64,000 nucleotides of DNA from positions 62,001-126,000 of the forward strand of contig NZ_JBHSAB010000004.1 in NCBI RefSeq assembly GCF_042649825.1, given 5' to 3'. Source of the stretch: Legionella_C dresdenensis (lineage in GTDB: Bacteria > Pseudomonadota > Gammaproteobacteria > Legionellales > Legionellaceae). The notes under the pieces are model-generated. The model was given only the letters and a program-made list of their open reading frames with translations. It did not search any database and was not told the DNA's origin. Shown piece by piece: positions 8,450-16,674 of the stretch. Position 1 is the stretch's first letter; each line of letters begins with the position of its first letter. A program made the translations under genes and the position numbers.

Positions 8450-9337
8450 GTGGCAAATATCGGTTTTATCGGGTTAGGTCATATGGGATTGCCTATGGCT
8501 GCCAATTTGGTCAAGGCTGGTCATCAGGTGACCGGATTTGATTTGAGTCAGGGCGCAATGCTGGCTTTTGCCAATGAAGGCGGCCGTTGTGCTCAGGACA
8601 TAGGCGATTGCGCACGCGGGCAACAAATCATCATTACCATGCTGCAGACCGGGCAGCAGGTTCAGCAGGTTTGCCTCGGAGCCACAGGTTTATATGCATT
8701 GGCCAATCAGGCATTGCATATTGATTGCTCATCGATTGATGTTGAAAGCAGCAGGCAGTTACATCAGGCTGCGGTTGAAAAAGGGTTGCTCGCAGTTGAT
8801 GCGCCAGTTTCGGGTGGTGTTGGAGGTGCAACAGCCGGTACCTTGACGATTATGGTTGGCGGCGGCAATGACGCTTTTGCCGCCGCGTTGCCTATTCTGC
8901 AGGCCATGGGAAAAAACATTATCCATACCGGCGCCAGCGGTAATGGGCAGGCAGCCAAGATATGTAACAACATGATTCTTGGTATTTCAATGATTGCCGT
9001 ATCCGAAGCGTTTGTATTAGCGGATAAGCTCGGTTTATCGGCCGACAAGTTATTTGAGGTAGTTAACAACTCCTCGGGCCAATGCTGGGCCATGAGTAAA
9101 TATGTTCCTGTTCCTGGCCTGTTACCCAATGTGCCGGCCAATAATGATTATCAACCAGGCTTTACCGCCGCGATGATGTTGAAAGATCTTCTGCTTAGCC
9201 AGCATTCTGCTGAACAGGCAAACATCCATATTAGTCTGGGTGAACTGGCAACCCGTATTTATCAGCAGTTTAATGATGACGGTTTTGGGCAGAAAGATTT
9301 TTCAGCAATTATTAACAGGATCAAAGATCATGGGTGA
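8450..9337 (+). CDS. mmsB: 3-hydroxyisobutyrate dehydrogenase
   Basis: MmsB oxidises 3-hydroxyisobutyrate to methylmalonate semialdehyde with NAD+, the step before MmsA in valine degradation. The Rossmann motif GFIGLGHMGLPMAANL is at the N-terminus. The substrate-binding signature is DAPVSGGVGGATAGTL, and the catalytic lysine lies in GNGQAAKICNNMILG. The length of 295 aa is typical. Translation starts at GTG 8450, placed after an AGGAGA ribosome-binding site; no ATG is available at the conserved N-terminus. The gene end overlaps the start of the next gene by 8 bp, which indicates translational coupling. Confidence 0.95.
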   Translation: MANIGFIGLGHMGLPMAANLVKAGHQVTGFDLSQGAMLAFANEGGRCAQDIGDCARGQQIIITMLQTGQQVQQVCLGATGLYALANQALHIDCSSIDVESSRQLHQAAVEKGLLAVDAPVSGGVGGATAGTLTIMVGGGNDAFAAALPILQAMGKNIIHTGASGNGQAAKICNNMILGISMIAVSEAFVLADKLGLSADKLFEVVNNSSGQCWAMSKYVPVPGLLPNVPANNDYQPGFTAAMMLKDLLLSQHSAEQANIHISLGELATRIYQQFNDDGFGQKDFSAIINRIKDHG

Positions 9338-11159
9338 TTCTGCCGAGTTCTGGGCAAAAATTGCCGAACAATACGTTACCTGGTTCACTCCCTGGCAGAC
9401 AACCGTCAGCGGCGGTTTCGATCAGGGCGATATCCAATGGTTTGTTAATGGCAAACTGAATGTATCATTTAATTGCCTTGATCGTCATCTCGCAGATAAA
9501 GCAAACCAGCCGGCGATTATCTGGCAGGGTGATAAGGAAGAAGAACAGCAGCAGCTGACCTTCGCTCAACTGCATGAAGAAGTTTGCCGGATGGCCAATG
9601 TTTTGAAAACATTGGGTGTCGCTAAAGGCGATAAGGTTGCGATTTATATGCCGATGATACCGGAAGCAGCAGTTGCTATGTTGGCCTGTACCCGGATTGG
9701 CGCTGTTCATACCGTCGTGTTCGCCGGTTTTTCTTCAACCGCTTTACATCAACGCTTAATCGCATCACAAAGCAAAGTCTTAATTACTGCAGATGGTTAT
9801 TACCGCGGCGGCAAGTTTTTTGCGTTAAAAGGACAGGCTGATGAAGCCTGCAGCCAGTTATCAGTCAAAAAACTGGTCGTGCAGCATGGTAAAAATGCAA
9901 TTGATTTTAAGCCGGAAACCGATTATTGGTGGCATGAAATGCGTGAGCAGGCAAGTTCCGAATGCGCTCCTGAAATTATGGATGCCGAGGACCCGCTGTT
10001 TATGCTATATACCTCTGGCAGTACGGGGCAGCCTAAAGGACTGGTGCACACTACAGGCGGTTATCTGGTGCAGATCGCCTACAGTTTCCAGCATATTTTT
10101 AACTGCAAACCGGGGGAAGTTTTCTGGTGTACGGCAGATGTCGGCTGGGTAACCGGACACAGCTATCTGGTTTATGGACCGTTATGCAATGGCATTACTA
10201 CATTAATGTATGCCGGAATTCCTAATTGGCCTGAACCGGATCGTAGCTGGAAAATTATTGATAGATATCGGGTCAGTGTATTTTATACCGCTCCAACCGC
10301 AATCAGGGCCTTAAAACGCGCTGGCGATGAATGGCTTGCAACCAGCTCCAGGAAGTCCCTGCGCATGCTTGGCAGTGTCGGCGAACCGATCAATCCGGAA
10401 GTCTGGTTATGGTATCGTGATCAGGTAGGCGAAGGCCGGGCTCGGATGATCGATACCTGGTGGCAGACTGAAACCGGCGGGATAATGATATGCCCGCAAA
10501 CTGAAACCAATAAAGGCGGCGCTGCCTGCCAGCCTTTGCCCGGTATTTTTCCGGTATTGCTTGATGAAGAACATCATGAAATTGAAGGAGTCGGCAAGGG
10601 ATTGCTGGCAATTAGAAAACCCTGGCCGGCCATAGCAAGAACAATCGCTGGCGATCATGACCGTTACTGCAAAACCTATTTTGCCGATGGCTATTATATT
10701 ACTGGCGACGGTGCCAGCCGTGATAAAGACGGTGATTACTGGATTAGCGGTCGGGTTGACGATGTGCTCAATGTCGCCGGCCACCGTCTTGGTACGGCAG
10801 AAATAGAAAGCGCGCTGGTTTCCCATCCATTTGTTGCTGAAGCGGCAGTAGTCGGGATAACCCATGCAATAAAGGGGCAAGGCATTCACGCTTTCGTCAG
10901 CTTGAAACTTGGTCATGAGCCTGGCGAGCAATTGCGCGATGAATTAATGGAGCTTGTAAAAACCAATATTGGCGCCATTGCGAAACCGGACGTAATCCAG
11001 TTTGTACCAGATCTGCCTAAAACCCGTTCTGGAAAAATCATGCGCCGAATCCTGCGTCAGATTGCCGGTTCGCCGGTGACTATGAATGATTTAGGCGATC
11101 TTTCAACACTGGCTAATCCGCAAATTGTTGAGAGTCTGATAAAGCAGCGGGCGGGGTAA
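9330..11159 (+). CDS. Acetyl-/propionyl-CoA synthetase (AMP-forming)
   Basis: This is a member of the acyl-adenylate-forming family that activates a short fatty acid with ATP and CoA. It has the P-loop YTSGSTGQPKGLVHTTGG, the WWQTETGG motif that shapes the acetate/propionate pocket, the hinge-side TGDGASRDKDGDYWISGRVDD, and the catalytic lysine in PKTRSGKIMRR. The length of 609 aa is a little short for Acs (about 650) and nearer PrpE. The start at 9330 is preferred because the protein then begins like the family (DSAEFWAKIAEQYVTWFTPW) and has an AGGA site. An upstream in-frame ATG at 9240 lies deep inside mmsB. Genomic position next to mmsAB suggests a role in valine/propionate metabolism, but acetate is equally possible. 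Confidence 0.88.
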   Translation: MGDSAEFWAKIAEQYVTWFTPWQTTVSGGFDQGDIQWFVNGKLNVSFNCLDRHLADKANQPAIIWQGDKEEEQQQLTFAQLHEEVCRMANVLKTLGVAKGDKVAIYMPMIPEAAVAMLACTRIGAVHTVVFAGFSSTALHQRLIASQSKVLITADGYYRGGKFFALKGQADEACSQLSVKKLVVQHGKNAIDFKPETDYWWHEMREQASSECAPEIMDAEDPLFMLYTSGSTGQPKGLVHTTGGYLVQIAYSFQHIFNCKPGEVFWCTADVGWVTGHSYLVYGPLCNGITTLMYAGIPNWPEPDRSWKIIDRYRVSVFYTAPTAIRALKRAGDEWLATSSRKSLRMLGSVGEPINPEVWLWYRDQVGEGRARMIDTWWQTETGGIMICPQTETNKGGAACQPLPGIFPVLLDEEHHEIEGVGKGLLAIRKPWPAIARTIAGDHDRYCKTYFADGYYITGDGASRDKDGDYWISGRVDDVLNVAGHRLGTAEIESALVSHPFVAEAAVVGITHAIKGQGIHAFVSLKLGHEPGEQLRDELMELVKTNIGAIAKPDVIQFVPDLPKTRSGKIMRRILRQIAGSPVTMNDLGDLSTLANPQIVESLIKQRAG

Positions 11160-11160
11160 T

Positions 11161-11183
11161 GTTGGGTCAAACGACCCAACCTA
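11161..11183. repeat. Single TAG-ended palindromic repeat
   Basis: One copy of the 23-bp repeat described at 851-918 lies between two convergent genes. It has an 8-bp stem with a GTTT/AAAC loop. Its outer TAG (minus strand) is exactly the stop codon of engB, and its other end starts one base after the stop codon of the acyl-CoA synthetase gene. It probably acts as a shared terminator hairpin. Confidence 0.85.
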
Positions 11184-11783
11184 CTTATATTCGTACCACT
11201 GATTTAATTTAACAATTAACTCATTAAGTCCGGTTTTATTTAAAGATGAAAAAGCCTGTACAGTAATCAGATCATTCATTAATTCGTACTGTCCAGCAAC
11301 TTTATTAACAGTATTTTTGGCATCGCTTTTACTGATTTTATCAACTTTGGTCAATAAGATATGTACAGGAAGTTCGCACTCAATCGCCCAGTCAATCATT
11401 GTTTTATCGAGATCCTTGAGCGGATGACGGCAATCCATAAGCAGTACCAGGCCGCGCAGACACTCTCTGACTTCAAGATAATGGGCCAGATGTTTTTGCC
11501 ATTCTTCTTTAACTTTTTGCGCAACTTTAGCATAGCCATAGCCTGGCAGATCGACCAGCCTTCGTTCCGGATCGAGATTAAACAGATTGATTAACTGGGT
11601 ACGGCCAGGTGTTTTACTGGTACGGGCCAGCTGTTTGATGCCGGTCAGGCAGTTAAGGGCGCTTGATTTGCCGGCGTTGGAGCGGCCGGCGAATGCTACT
11701 TCGTAGCCCAGATCATCAGGTAACTGGCTAACTTTGGCTGCGCTTTTGAGAAATTCTGCTTTAGAATAAGGATTTGTTAACAT
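11181..11783 (-). CDS. engB: Ribosome-biogenesis GTPase EngB (YihA/YsxC)
   Basis: EngB is an essential GTPase that helps assemble the large ribosomal subunit. The G1 motif GRSNAGKSS, G3 motif DLPGYG and G4 motif TKVD are all present, with the switch region TSKTPGRTQLINLF between G1 and G3. The length of 200 aa is normal. The gene is divergent from the cytochrome c4-dsbA pair, a gene order conserved in many gammaproteobacteria. Its TAG stop is supplied by the end of a palindromic repeat. Confidence 0.96.
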   Translation of the reverse strand: MLTNPYSKAEFLKSAAKVSQLPDDLGYEVAFAGRSNAGKSSALNCLTGIKQLARTSKTPGRTQLINLFNLDPERRLVDLPGYGYAKVAQKVKEEWQKHLAHYLEVRECLRGLVLLMDCRHPLKDLDKTMIDWAIECELPVHILLTKVDKISKSDAKNTVNKVAGQYELMNDLITVQAFSSLNKTGLNELIVKLNQWYEYK

Positions 11784-11854
11784 TTTAGTAAATTCGTTTT
11801 GGGTTTTCAGACCCGGCAGTGTACCATTATGCGGTGTTAAGCCGCGGAGCCAGT

Positions 11855-12454
11855 ATGAAAAAAATAGTATTAACTATTGCGTTGATGTTGATGCATTTTA
11901 GCACTCTGTCCGCGGAAAATGCTAGTCCGCCGGCAAATGCAGCGCTTTGTGCCGCGTGTCATGGCGCTCAAGGCATTAGCACTAATCCGCAGTGGCCCAA
12001 TATCGCAGGCCAGCACCGCAATTATCTTCTTAAGCAATTACAGGATTATAAGCACGGCGCCAGCCGTAATGATGCCGCCATGTCTGCGGTTGTCAACAGC
12101 TTAAGTGAACAGGATATGGCTGATCTGGCGGTTTTTTACAGCCTGCAGCCGATAGCTGAAGGCGCTACGCCCGAGCGCTATGTAAAACGGGGTGAACAAC
12201 TTTATCGCGGCGGGGATTTTGCCAAACAGATTACTGCTTGCATCGCTTGCCATGGCCCAAAAGGCACGGGGAATGGCCAAGCCGGATTTCCTTCGCTTTC
12301 GGGGCAGCATGCTGCTTATATTATCGAGCAGTTGCAGGCGTTTAAAGAGCACAAGCGCACGAATGATTTAAATGGCATTATGCAGGACATCAGTGCTAAA
12401 TTAAGCTCTGAAGATATGGCCGCTGTCGCTTATTATATTCAGGGGCTTCATTGA
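11855..12454 (+). CDS. Diheme cytochrome c4
   Basis: This is a periplasmic, probably membrane-attached, diheme cytochrome that carries electrons towards terminal oxidases. After a signal peptide (KKIVLTIALMLMHFSTLSAEN) there are two similar cytochrome c domains with heme-binding sites CAACH and CIACH. Each has a distal methionine near a SAVVNSLSEQDM / IMQDISAKLSSEDM segment. The pseudo-twofold repeat and length of 199 aa match cytochrome c4. The start at 11855 follows GGAG and gives a normal signal peptide; the longer upstream reading frame does not. It is followed by dsbA after 21 bp. Confidence 0.92.
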   Translation: MKKIVLTIALMLMHFSTLSAENASPPANAALCAACHGAQGISTNPQWPNIAGQHRNYLLKQLQDYKHGASRNDAAMSAVVNSLSEQDMADLAVFYSLQPIAEGATPERYVKRGEQLYRGGDFAKQITACIACHGPKGTGNGQAGFPSLSGQHAAYIIEQLQAFKEHKRTNDLNGIMQDISAKLSSEDMAAVAYYIQGLH

Positions 12455-12475
12455 TTATTACTAGAGGGTAAAACC

Positions 12476-13084
12476 ATGTTAAAACGTTTTCTGGCTATCG
12501 CCTTATTGATTCCAACCCTGGTTTTTGCTGATGAGTTTGTTGCCGGCAAGGATTATGAACTGATTGGTTCAGCGCCGGCAGCGGAAAGCAAGGTCAGTGT
12601 GACCGAATTTTTCAGCTATGGCTGTCCATGGTGTCTTCGTATTGAACCGGCATTAAATCAATGGGTTAAAAAACATGAAGGGCAAATCAATTTTTCCCGG
12701 GTTCCGGTTGCTTTTAACAAGAGCTGGGCTTATTACGCCAAGGCTTACTATGCGGCTAATCTGCTTGGTCTGGGTGCAAAACTGGATCCGAAATTATTTA
12801 AAGCGATCCAGACTGATAAACAGGATTTGGCCAACAATCAGGCGATGGTGGATTTTTTTGTCGCGCAAGGAGTCGATAAGGAAACGGCAGAAAGCGCGTT
12901 TAATAATTCTACGATTGTTGATTTGAAAGTCAATGAAGGCAATGCCATGATGGGGCGTTATCAGATCAGCGGCGTGCCGGCAGTAGTGATTAGCAATAGG
13001 TATAAAACGGATCTTCGGATGGCTCAGAGCGAAGAGCGGTTTATCAGGATTCTGGATTATTTGGTGAATAAGGCGGGAGCTTGA
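12476..13084 (+). CDS. dsbA: Thiol:disulfide interchange protein DsbA
   Basis: DsbA is a periplasmic oxidase that introduces disulfide bonds into exported proteins. It has a signal peptide (LKRFLAIALLIPTLVFA) and a thioredoxin fold. The active site reads CPWC in SYGCPWCLRIEP, where E. coli has CPHC. The cis-proline loop GVPAVVI is near the C-terminus. At 202 aa it is full length. The tryptophan in the dipeptide between the cysteines should alter the redox potential relative to CPHC enzymes. It is the second gene of a cytochrome c4-dsbA pair; the downstream DNA is a palindromic repeat. Confidence 0.92.
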   Translation: MLKRFLAIALLIPTLVFADEFVAGKDYELIGSAPAAESKVSVTEFFSYGCPWCLRIEPALNQWVKKHEGQINFSRVPVAFNKSWAYYAKAYYAANLLGLGAKLDPKLFKAIQTDKQDLANNQAMVDFFVAQGVDKETAESAFNNSTIVDLKVNEGNAMMGRYQISGVPAVVISNRYKTDLRMAQSEERFIRILDYLVNKAGA

Positions 13085-13118
13085 GGGCGCGGGCCCACTG
13101 CCAATAAGTTAAGAAATT

Positions 13119-13206
13119 TGTCATCCCCGCGAAGGCGGGGATCCATCCATCAAACAAGGTAAGGAGCCAACTTGAGAAATGGATTCCCGCCTTCGCGGGA
13201 ATGACA
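13119..13206. repeat. 88-bp inverted-repeat element (GTCATCCCCGCGAAGG type)
   Basis: Imperfect 28-bp inverted arms (13119-13146 and 13179-13206) with the core CCCGCGAAGGCGGG flank a 32-bp spacer. A second copy with a very similar spacer lies at 16473-16560 on the other side of the ABC-transporter genes. This sequence type is a common dispersed repeat in proteobacteria. Here it lies between dsbA and a convergent ABC gene and can serve as a terminator hairpin. Confidence 0.85.
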
Positions 13207-13215
13207 GTCTACAGA

Positions 13216-14526
13216 TTACATCACTTCGTCATCCGGATTCCCGGGGTTTTCCAGACTTAAAATTCCGGTATTGAAATCATAAGCAAAAATTTCGGCATAA
13301 CGGCCCCAGTCAATCATGGTACGCAATACGCGATCCGCCTCTTTCTCGCTGAGGTAATCTTCCAGTTTGGTCAGGAAGCGCTCTTCTGATACATAGTGGC
13401 CTGATTTTTCATCAAGTATGCGTCTGATATAGCGGGCAAGGGGTACTTTCTCCAACAGCCGGCGAGCGAATAACTGTTTGCGTGACTGCAAATCAGCTTC
13501 TGCAAACTGTCCGCCGAGCGGGGTTAACTGGATATCGCCATCGGAAACTTTGGCAAAGCCCAGAATTTCCAATGTCTCCAATAATGGGAATAAATCGTCA
13601 ATATTCATCATTAACTCATCGGCAAGCTCTGGCAAATCGATCCGTTCATTGTATGAAGTCATGGTTTCAATCAAGCCTGACAGTTCTGACGGATCAACGT
13701 CCGGCAAACGATAACCAAGTCCAATCTGGCGCTCGCGTATAGCGCGTTTTGCCCGCTCTTTGGGGCCGGTTGTCATTAAGGTATAGATTTTGTCTACAAT
13801 TGCGCGGAATTCGACAGTTTCCGGATCGCGCGGTTGTTCCATGGTTACTTGCAGTTCAGCGCGAATGTAGCCGGGATCGCTGCCAAAAATGATAATTCGG
13901 TCGGCCAGCATTGCCGCTTCTTCAATATTATGCGTGACCAGTAATATGCCATTGGTGTTGGTTTTTTTTTCCTGCCATAGTTCAAGCAAGTCTGATTTTA
14001 AATTTTCGGCGGTCAATACATCAAGTGCGGAAAACGGTTCATCCATTAACAACACGTCCGGATTAATGACCAGCGCCCGTGCAAAACCGACCCGCTGTCT
14101 CATCCCGCCTGATAATTCTTTCGGAAAAGCGGATTCAAAGCCATCAAGGCCGATAATATCAATTGCTTCAATAGCCCGGCGGCGGCGTTCCTCACGACCG
14201 ATTCCCTGTGCTTCCAGCCCAAGTTCCACATTCTGTAATACCGTCAGCCAGGGCATGAGGGCAAAGGATTGAAATACCATGCCAATCCCGGGAACCGGTT
14301 TGGTAACCGGTTGGCCGCGGTAAGTTACTTTGCCTGAGCTTGGCGCAACCAGGCCGGCAATAATACGCAACAGCGTTGATTTACCGGAACCTGACTTGCC
14401 AAGCAATGCAACAATTTCACCTTCCCGCAATTGAAAATTGACATCCTCAAGCACCAGCAGATCTTGCGTTGATGCTTTTTTGAATGACTTAGTGCAGTTT
14501 TCCAGAGCGATAATGGTTTCAGACAT
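13216..14526 (-). CDS. ABC transporter ATP-binding protein with C-terminal AAA-associated domain (nitrate/sulfonate type)
   Basis: This is the ATPase of an importer related to nitrate/taurine/bicarbonate systems. Residues 1-260 form the nucleotide-binding domain: Walker A GKSGSGKST, signature LSGGMRQRVGFARAL, Walker B VLLMDEPFSALD. The last ~150 residues match the AAA-associated domain seen after such ATPases, with repeated DLPELADELMMNIDDLFPLLETLEILGF-type helices. Length is 436 aa. It lies 7 bp downstream of its permease on the same strand. No periplasmic binding protein is encoded nearby, so the substrate cannot be assigned. Confidence 0.88.
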   Translation of the reverse strand: MSETIIALENCTKSFKKASTQDLLVLEDVNFQLREGEIVALLGKSGSGKSTLLRIIAGLVAPSSGKVTYRGQPVTKPVPGIGMVFQSFALMPWLTVLQNVELGLEAQGIGREERRRRAIEAIDIIGLDGFESAFPKELSGGMRQRVGFARALVINPDVLLMDEPFSALDVLTAENLKSDLLELWQEKKTNTNGILLVTHNIEEAAMLADRIIIFGSDPGYIRAELQVTMEQPRDPETVEFRAIVDKIYTLMTTGPKERAKRAIRERQIGLGYRLPDVDPSELSGLIETMTSYNERIDLPELADELMMNIDDLFPLLETLEILGFAKVSDGDIQLTPLGGQFAEADLQSRKQLFARRLLEKVPLARYIRRILDEKSGHYVSEERFLTKLEDYLSEKEADRVLRTMIDWGRYAEIFAYDFNTGILSLENPGNPDDEVM

Positions 14527-14533
14527 ATGATAC

Positions 14534-16276
14534 TCAATTAAAATTAAAGCGCTCTTCCGCTAGCCGGTATAGCGGACGCCAGATTAAATGATTAAAAGCC
14601 AGGACATAAATACACATCATGGCTGTTCCCAGGGCGATCTTGGGGAAATCGCCGGCTATAGTGCTCGCCTGAATGTATTCGCCAAGGCCGGTTGCTCTGA
14701 GGGTAGTATGGCCCCAGCTTACCCATTCCGCAACAATACTGGCATTCCAGGCGCCGCCTGCTGCGGTGATGGCTCCGGTGATATAAAATGGGAAAACGCC
14801 TGGCAAAGCGAGACGCTTCCACCATAACCAGCCTTTAAGGCCAAGGTTGTCGGCTGCGAGATAAAGGTCGCGTGGAATCATTGACGCCCCGGCAATCACA
14901 TTAAACAGGATGTACCACTGGGTGCCTAAAATCATCAACGGCGTTACCCAGATTTCAACGCTTAAATTAAAGCGGACGATAGCAATAACAAATAAGGGAT
15001 AAAATAAATTAGCCGGAAATGCGGCCACAAACTGAATGACTGGCTGTATTTTCTGGGCAATGCGCGGTCTTAATCCTATCCATACTCCGACCGGAATCCA
15101 GATCAGAGAGCTGATAACAATTAAAACGATCACTCGCAGCCCCGTTGCCGCCCCCAGCGCAAATGCATGGACAATATCTTTGGTTGTCAGTTCTGCCAAA
15201 ATGAAGTTGAGCAATAACCACCCACCGGCAGCAATCACCATAAGTACCGAGATATTCCAGAGCCAGTCGAGTTTTTTCTGCCGGCCATAGTCAATTTCCT
15301 TGACCGGGGCAGGCCCGCGTTTTGTCAGCAGGGAAGCATTAACAAACCGCTCTTTGATTGCGCCGAAATGGCCGCCGATCCGCCGCATCAATTTGCTGCG
15401 CCGCAACAGGTCAATTAACCAGGATTGATATTCTTCTTCATCCTGGGTTTGTTCGACCTTGAATTTTTCTGACCAGGCGATAAGCGGGCGAAACAGAATC
15501 TGGTCATACAGGAAAATAACAATAACCATGGTTAATATTGCATAGCCGACAGCATGGAGATTGCGTTGTTCTATAGCCAGGGCAATATAAGAACCTATGC
15601 CGGGCAGGCGAATATCCTGGTGTGCAACGGCAATTGCTTCAGACAGCACAACGAAAAACCAGCTGGCTGACATCGACATCATCATATTCCACAATAAACC
15701 GGACATGGAAAAAGGTACTTCAACCTTCCAGAAACGTTGCCAGGCTGACAACTGAAACATGGCGGACGCTTCTTTTAAATCATGCGGTAATGTTTTCAGC
15801 GACTGATAAAACCCAAAGGTAATATTCCATACCTGAGCGGTAAAAATAGCAAAAATGGATGCGCATTCAGGCCCTAGCAAACTGCCGGGAAACAGATGAA
15901 TAAAGCCGGTTACCGTAATGGATAAAAAGCTTAAAACCGGTACTGACTGCAAAATATCAATAGCCGGTATTATCAATTGTTCCGCTCTTCGATTTTTAGC
16001 GGCCAGAGCGCCGACCGCAAAAGTAAACAGGATGGAAAGCGCTAACGCAATGAACATGCGTAATACAGTTCTTAACGCATAAAAAGGCAAATGAAACGGA
16101 TCAAGGGAAATTGGCAGCGGCTGGCCAAGCTGATAAGGCGTTGCCATCTGATTGCCGGCCCAGCCCAGGAAAAACAGAGTTGATAAAATCAAAATTAGCA
16201 GCAGCAAGTCCCATCGATTAACGAAGCGACCGACATTTTCACGGTTAGCAAAGTAAAAATGGCTGTTGCGCACCAA
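14534..16276 (-). CDS. ABC transporter permease, two fused inner-membrane domains
   Basis: This 580-aa integral membrane protein has two tandem permease (BPD-type) domains, each with about six membrane segments, joined by a hydrophilic cytoplasmic linker at about residues 260-325. The EAA-like ATPase-contact loops are visible in both halves (around SEAIAVAHQDIRLPGIGSYI and AEWVSWGHTTLRATGLGEYI). The fused arrangement means a single polypeptide replaces the usual homodimer or heterodimer. It is the first gene of a two-gene operon with its ATPase. The family includes nitrate, sulfonate and related importers; the ligand is unknown. Confidence 0.88.
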   Translation of the reverse strand: MVRNSHFYFANRENVGRFVNRWDLLLLILILSTLFFLGWAGNQMATPYQLGQPLPISLDPFHLPFYALRTVLRMFIALALSILFTFAVGALAAKNRRAEQLIIPAIDILQSVPVLSFLSITVTGFIHLFPGSLLGPECASIFAIFTAQVWNITFGFYQSLKTLPHDLKEASAMFQLSAWQRFWKVEVPFSMSGLLWNMMMSMSASWFFVVLSEAIAVAHQDIRLPGIGSYIALAIEQRNLHAVGYAILTMVIVIFLYDQILFRPLIAWSEKFKVEQTQDEEEYQSWLIDLLRRSKLMRRIGGHFGAIKERFVNASLLTKRGPAPVKEIDYGRQKKLDWLWNISVLMVIAAGGWLLLNFILAELTTKDIVHAFALGAATGLRVIVLIVISSLIWIPVGVWIGLRPRIAQKIQPVIQFVAAFPANLFYPLFVIAIVRFNLSVEIWVTPLMILGTQWYILFNVIAGASMIPRDLYLAADNLGLKGWLWWKRLALPGVFPFYITGAITAAGGAWNASIVAEWVSWGHTTLRATGLGEYIQASTIAGDFPKIALGTAMMCIYVLAFNHLIWRPLYRLAEERFNFN

Positions 16277-16348
16277 GTTTTCTCCTGATTTAAATAAACG
16301 TTGCAGATATAATTAGTAAAATGACATGCCTGTCGTACACAGCGTATC

Positions 16349-16375
16349 TGTCACCCTGAACGTAATGAAGGATCT
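16349..16375. repeat. Short dispersed repeat (TGTCACCCTGAACG type)
   Basis: A stretch beginning TGTCACCCTGAACGTAATGA and ending in GGATCT upstream of the permease gene matches a sequence type commonly dispersed in proteobacterial intergenic DNA. It is seen only once in this window, so the call rests on resemblance alone. Confidence 0.35.
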
Positions 16376-16409
16376 TGGGTATACACTGTTCCTTTTTCCG
16401 GTTAATAAC

Positions 16410-16582
16410 GGCTTTGTTGAATAAATCATTTGGGAAAGTTTGATTGTATGTAAAATAATCAAACCGGCCATTTGTCATCCCCGCGAAGGCGGGGATCCAT
16501 CCATCAAACAAAGTTAGGAGCTAACTTGAGACATGGATTCCCGCCTTCGCGGGAATGACAGTACTATTTATTCAACAAAGCC
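16410..16582. mobile_element. MITE with IS903-type ends (IS5 family) and 9-bp target duplication
   Basis: The element is 173 bp and has 17-bp perfect terminal inverted repeats GGCTTTGTTGAATAAAT (16410-16426 and 16566-16582). This is the terminal sequence of IS903-group IS5 elements. It is flanked by GTTAATAAC and GTAAATAAC (16401-16409 and 16583-16591), a 9-bp target duplication with one mismatch, which is the IS903 duplication length. It encodes no transposase. Its interior carries a copy of the 88-bp inverted-repeat element at 16473-16560. The whole 16277-16674 gap contains this element and no gene. Confidence 0.82.
16473..16560. repeat. Second copy of the GTCATCCCCGCGAAGG inverted-repeat element, nested in the MITE
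   Basis: The arms lie at 16473-16500 and 16533-16560. The spacer differs from that of the copy at 13119-13206 at only a few positions. This copy lies inside the IS903-ended MITE, whereas the other has no IS903 ends. Confidence 0.85.
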
Positions 16583-16674
16583 GTAAATAACCGGAAATCA
16601 GTCAGCTCCGTAAGAGTATCACAATTTTAACCAGTCCAGGTAGTTTTAGGTTCTGTACAATTACTAAAAACAGC

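Noticed and set aside
9240..9329. Upstream in-frame extension of the acyl-CoA synthetase gene
   Set aside because: It lies within mmsB and adds 30 residues without family similarity. The ATG at 9330 has an AGGA site and a family-like N-terminus.
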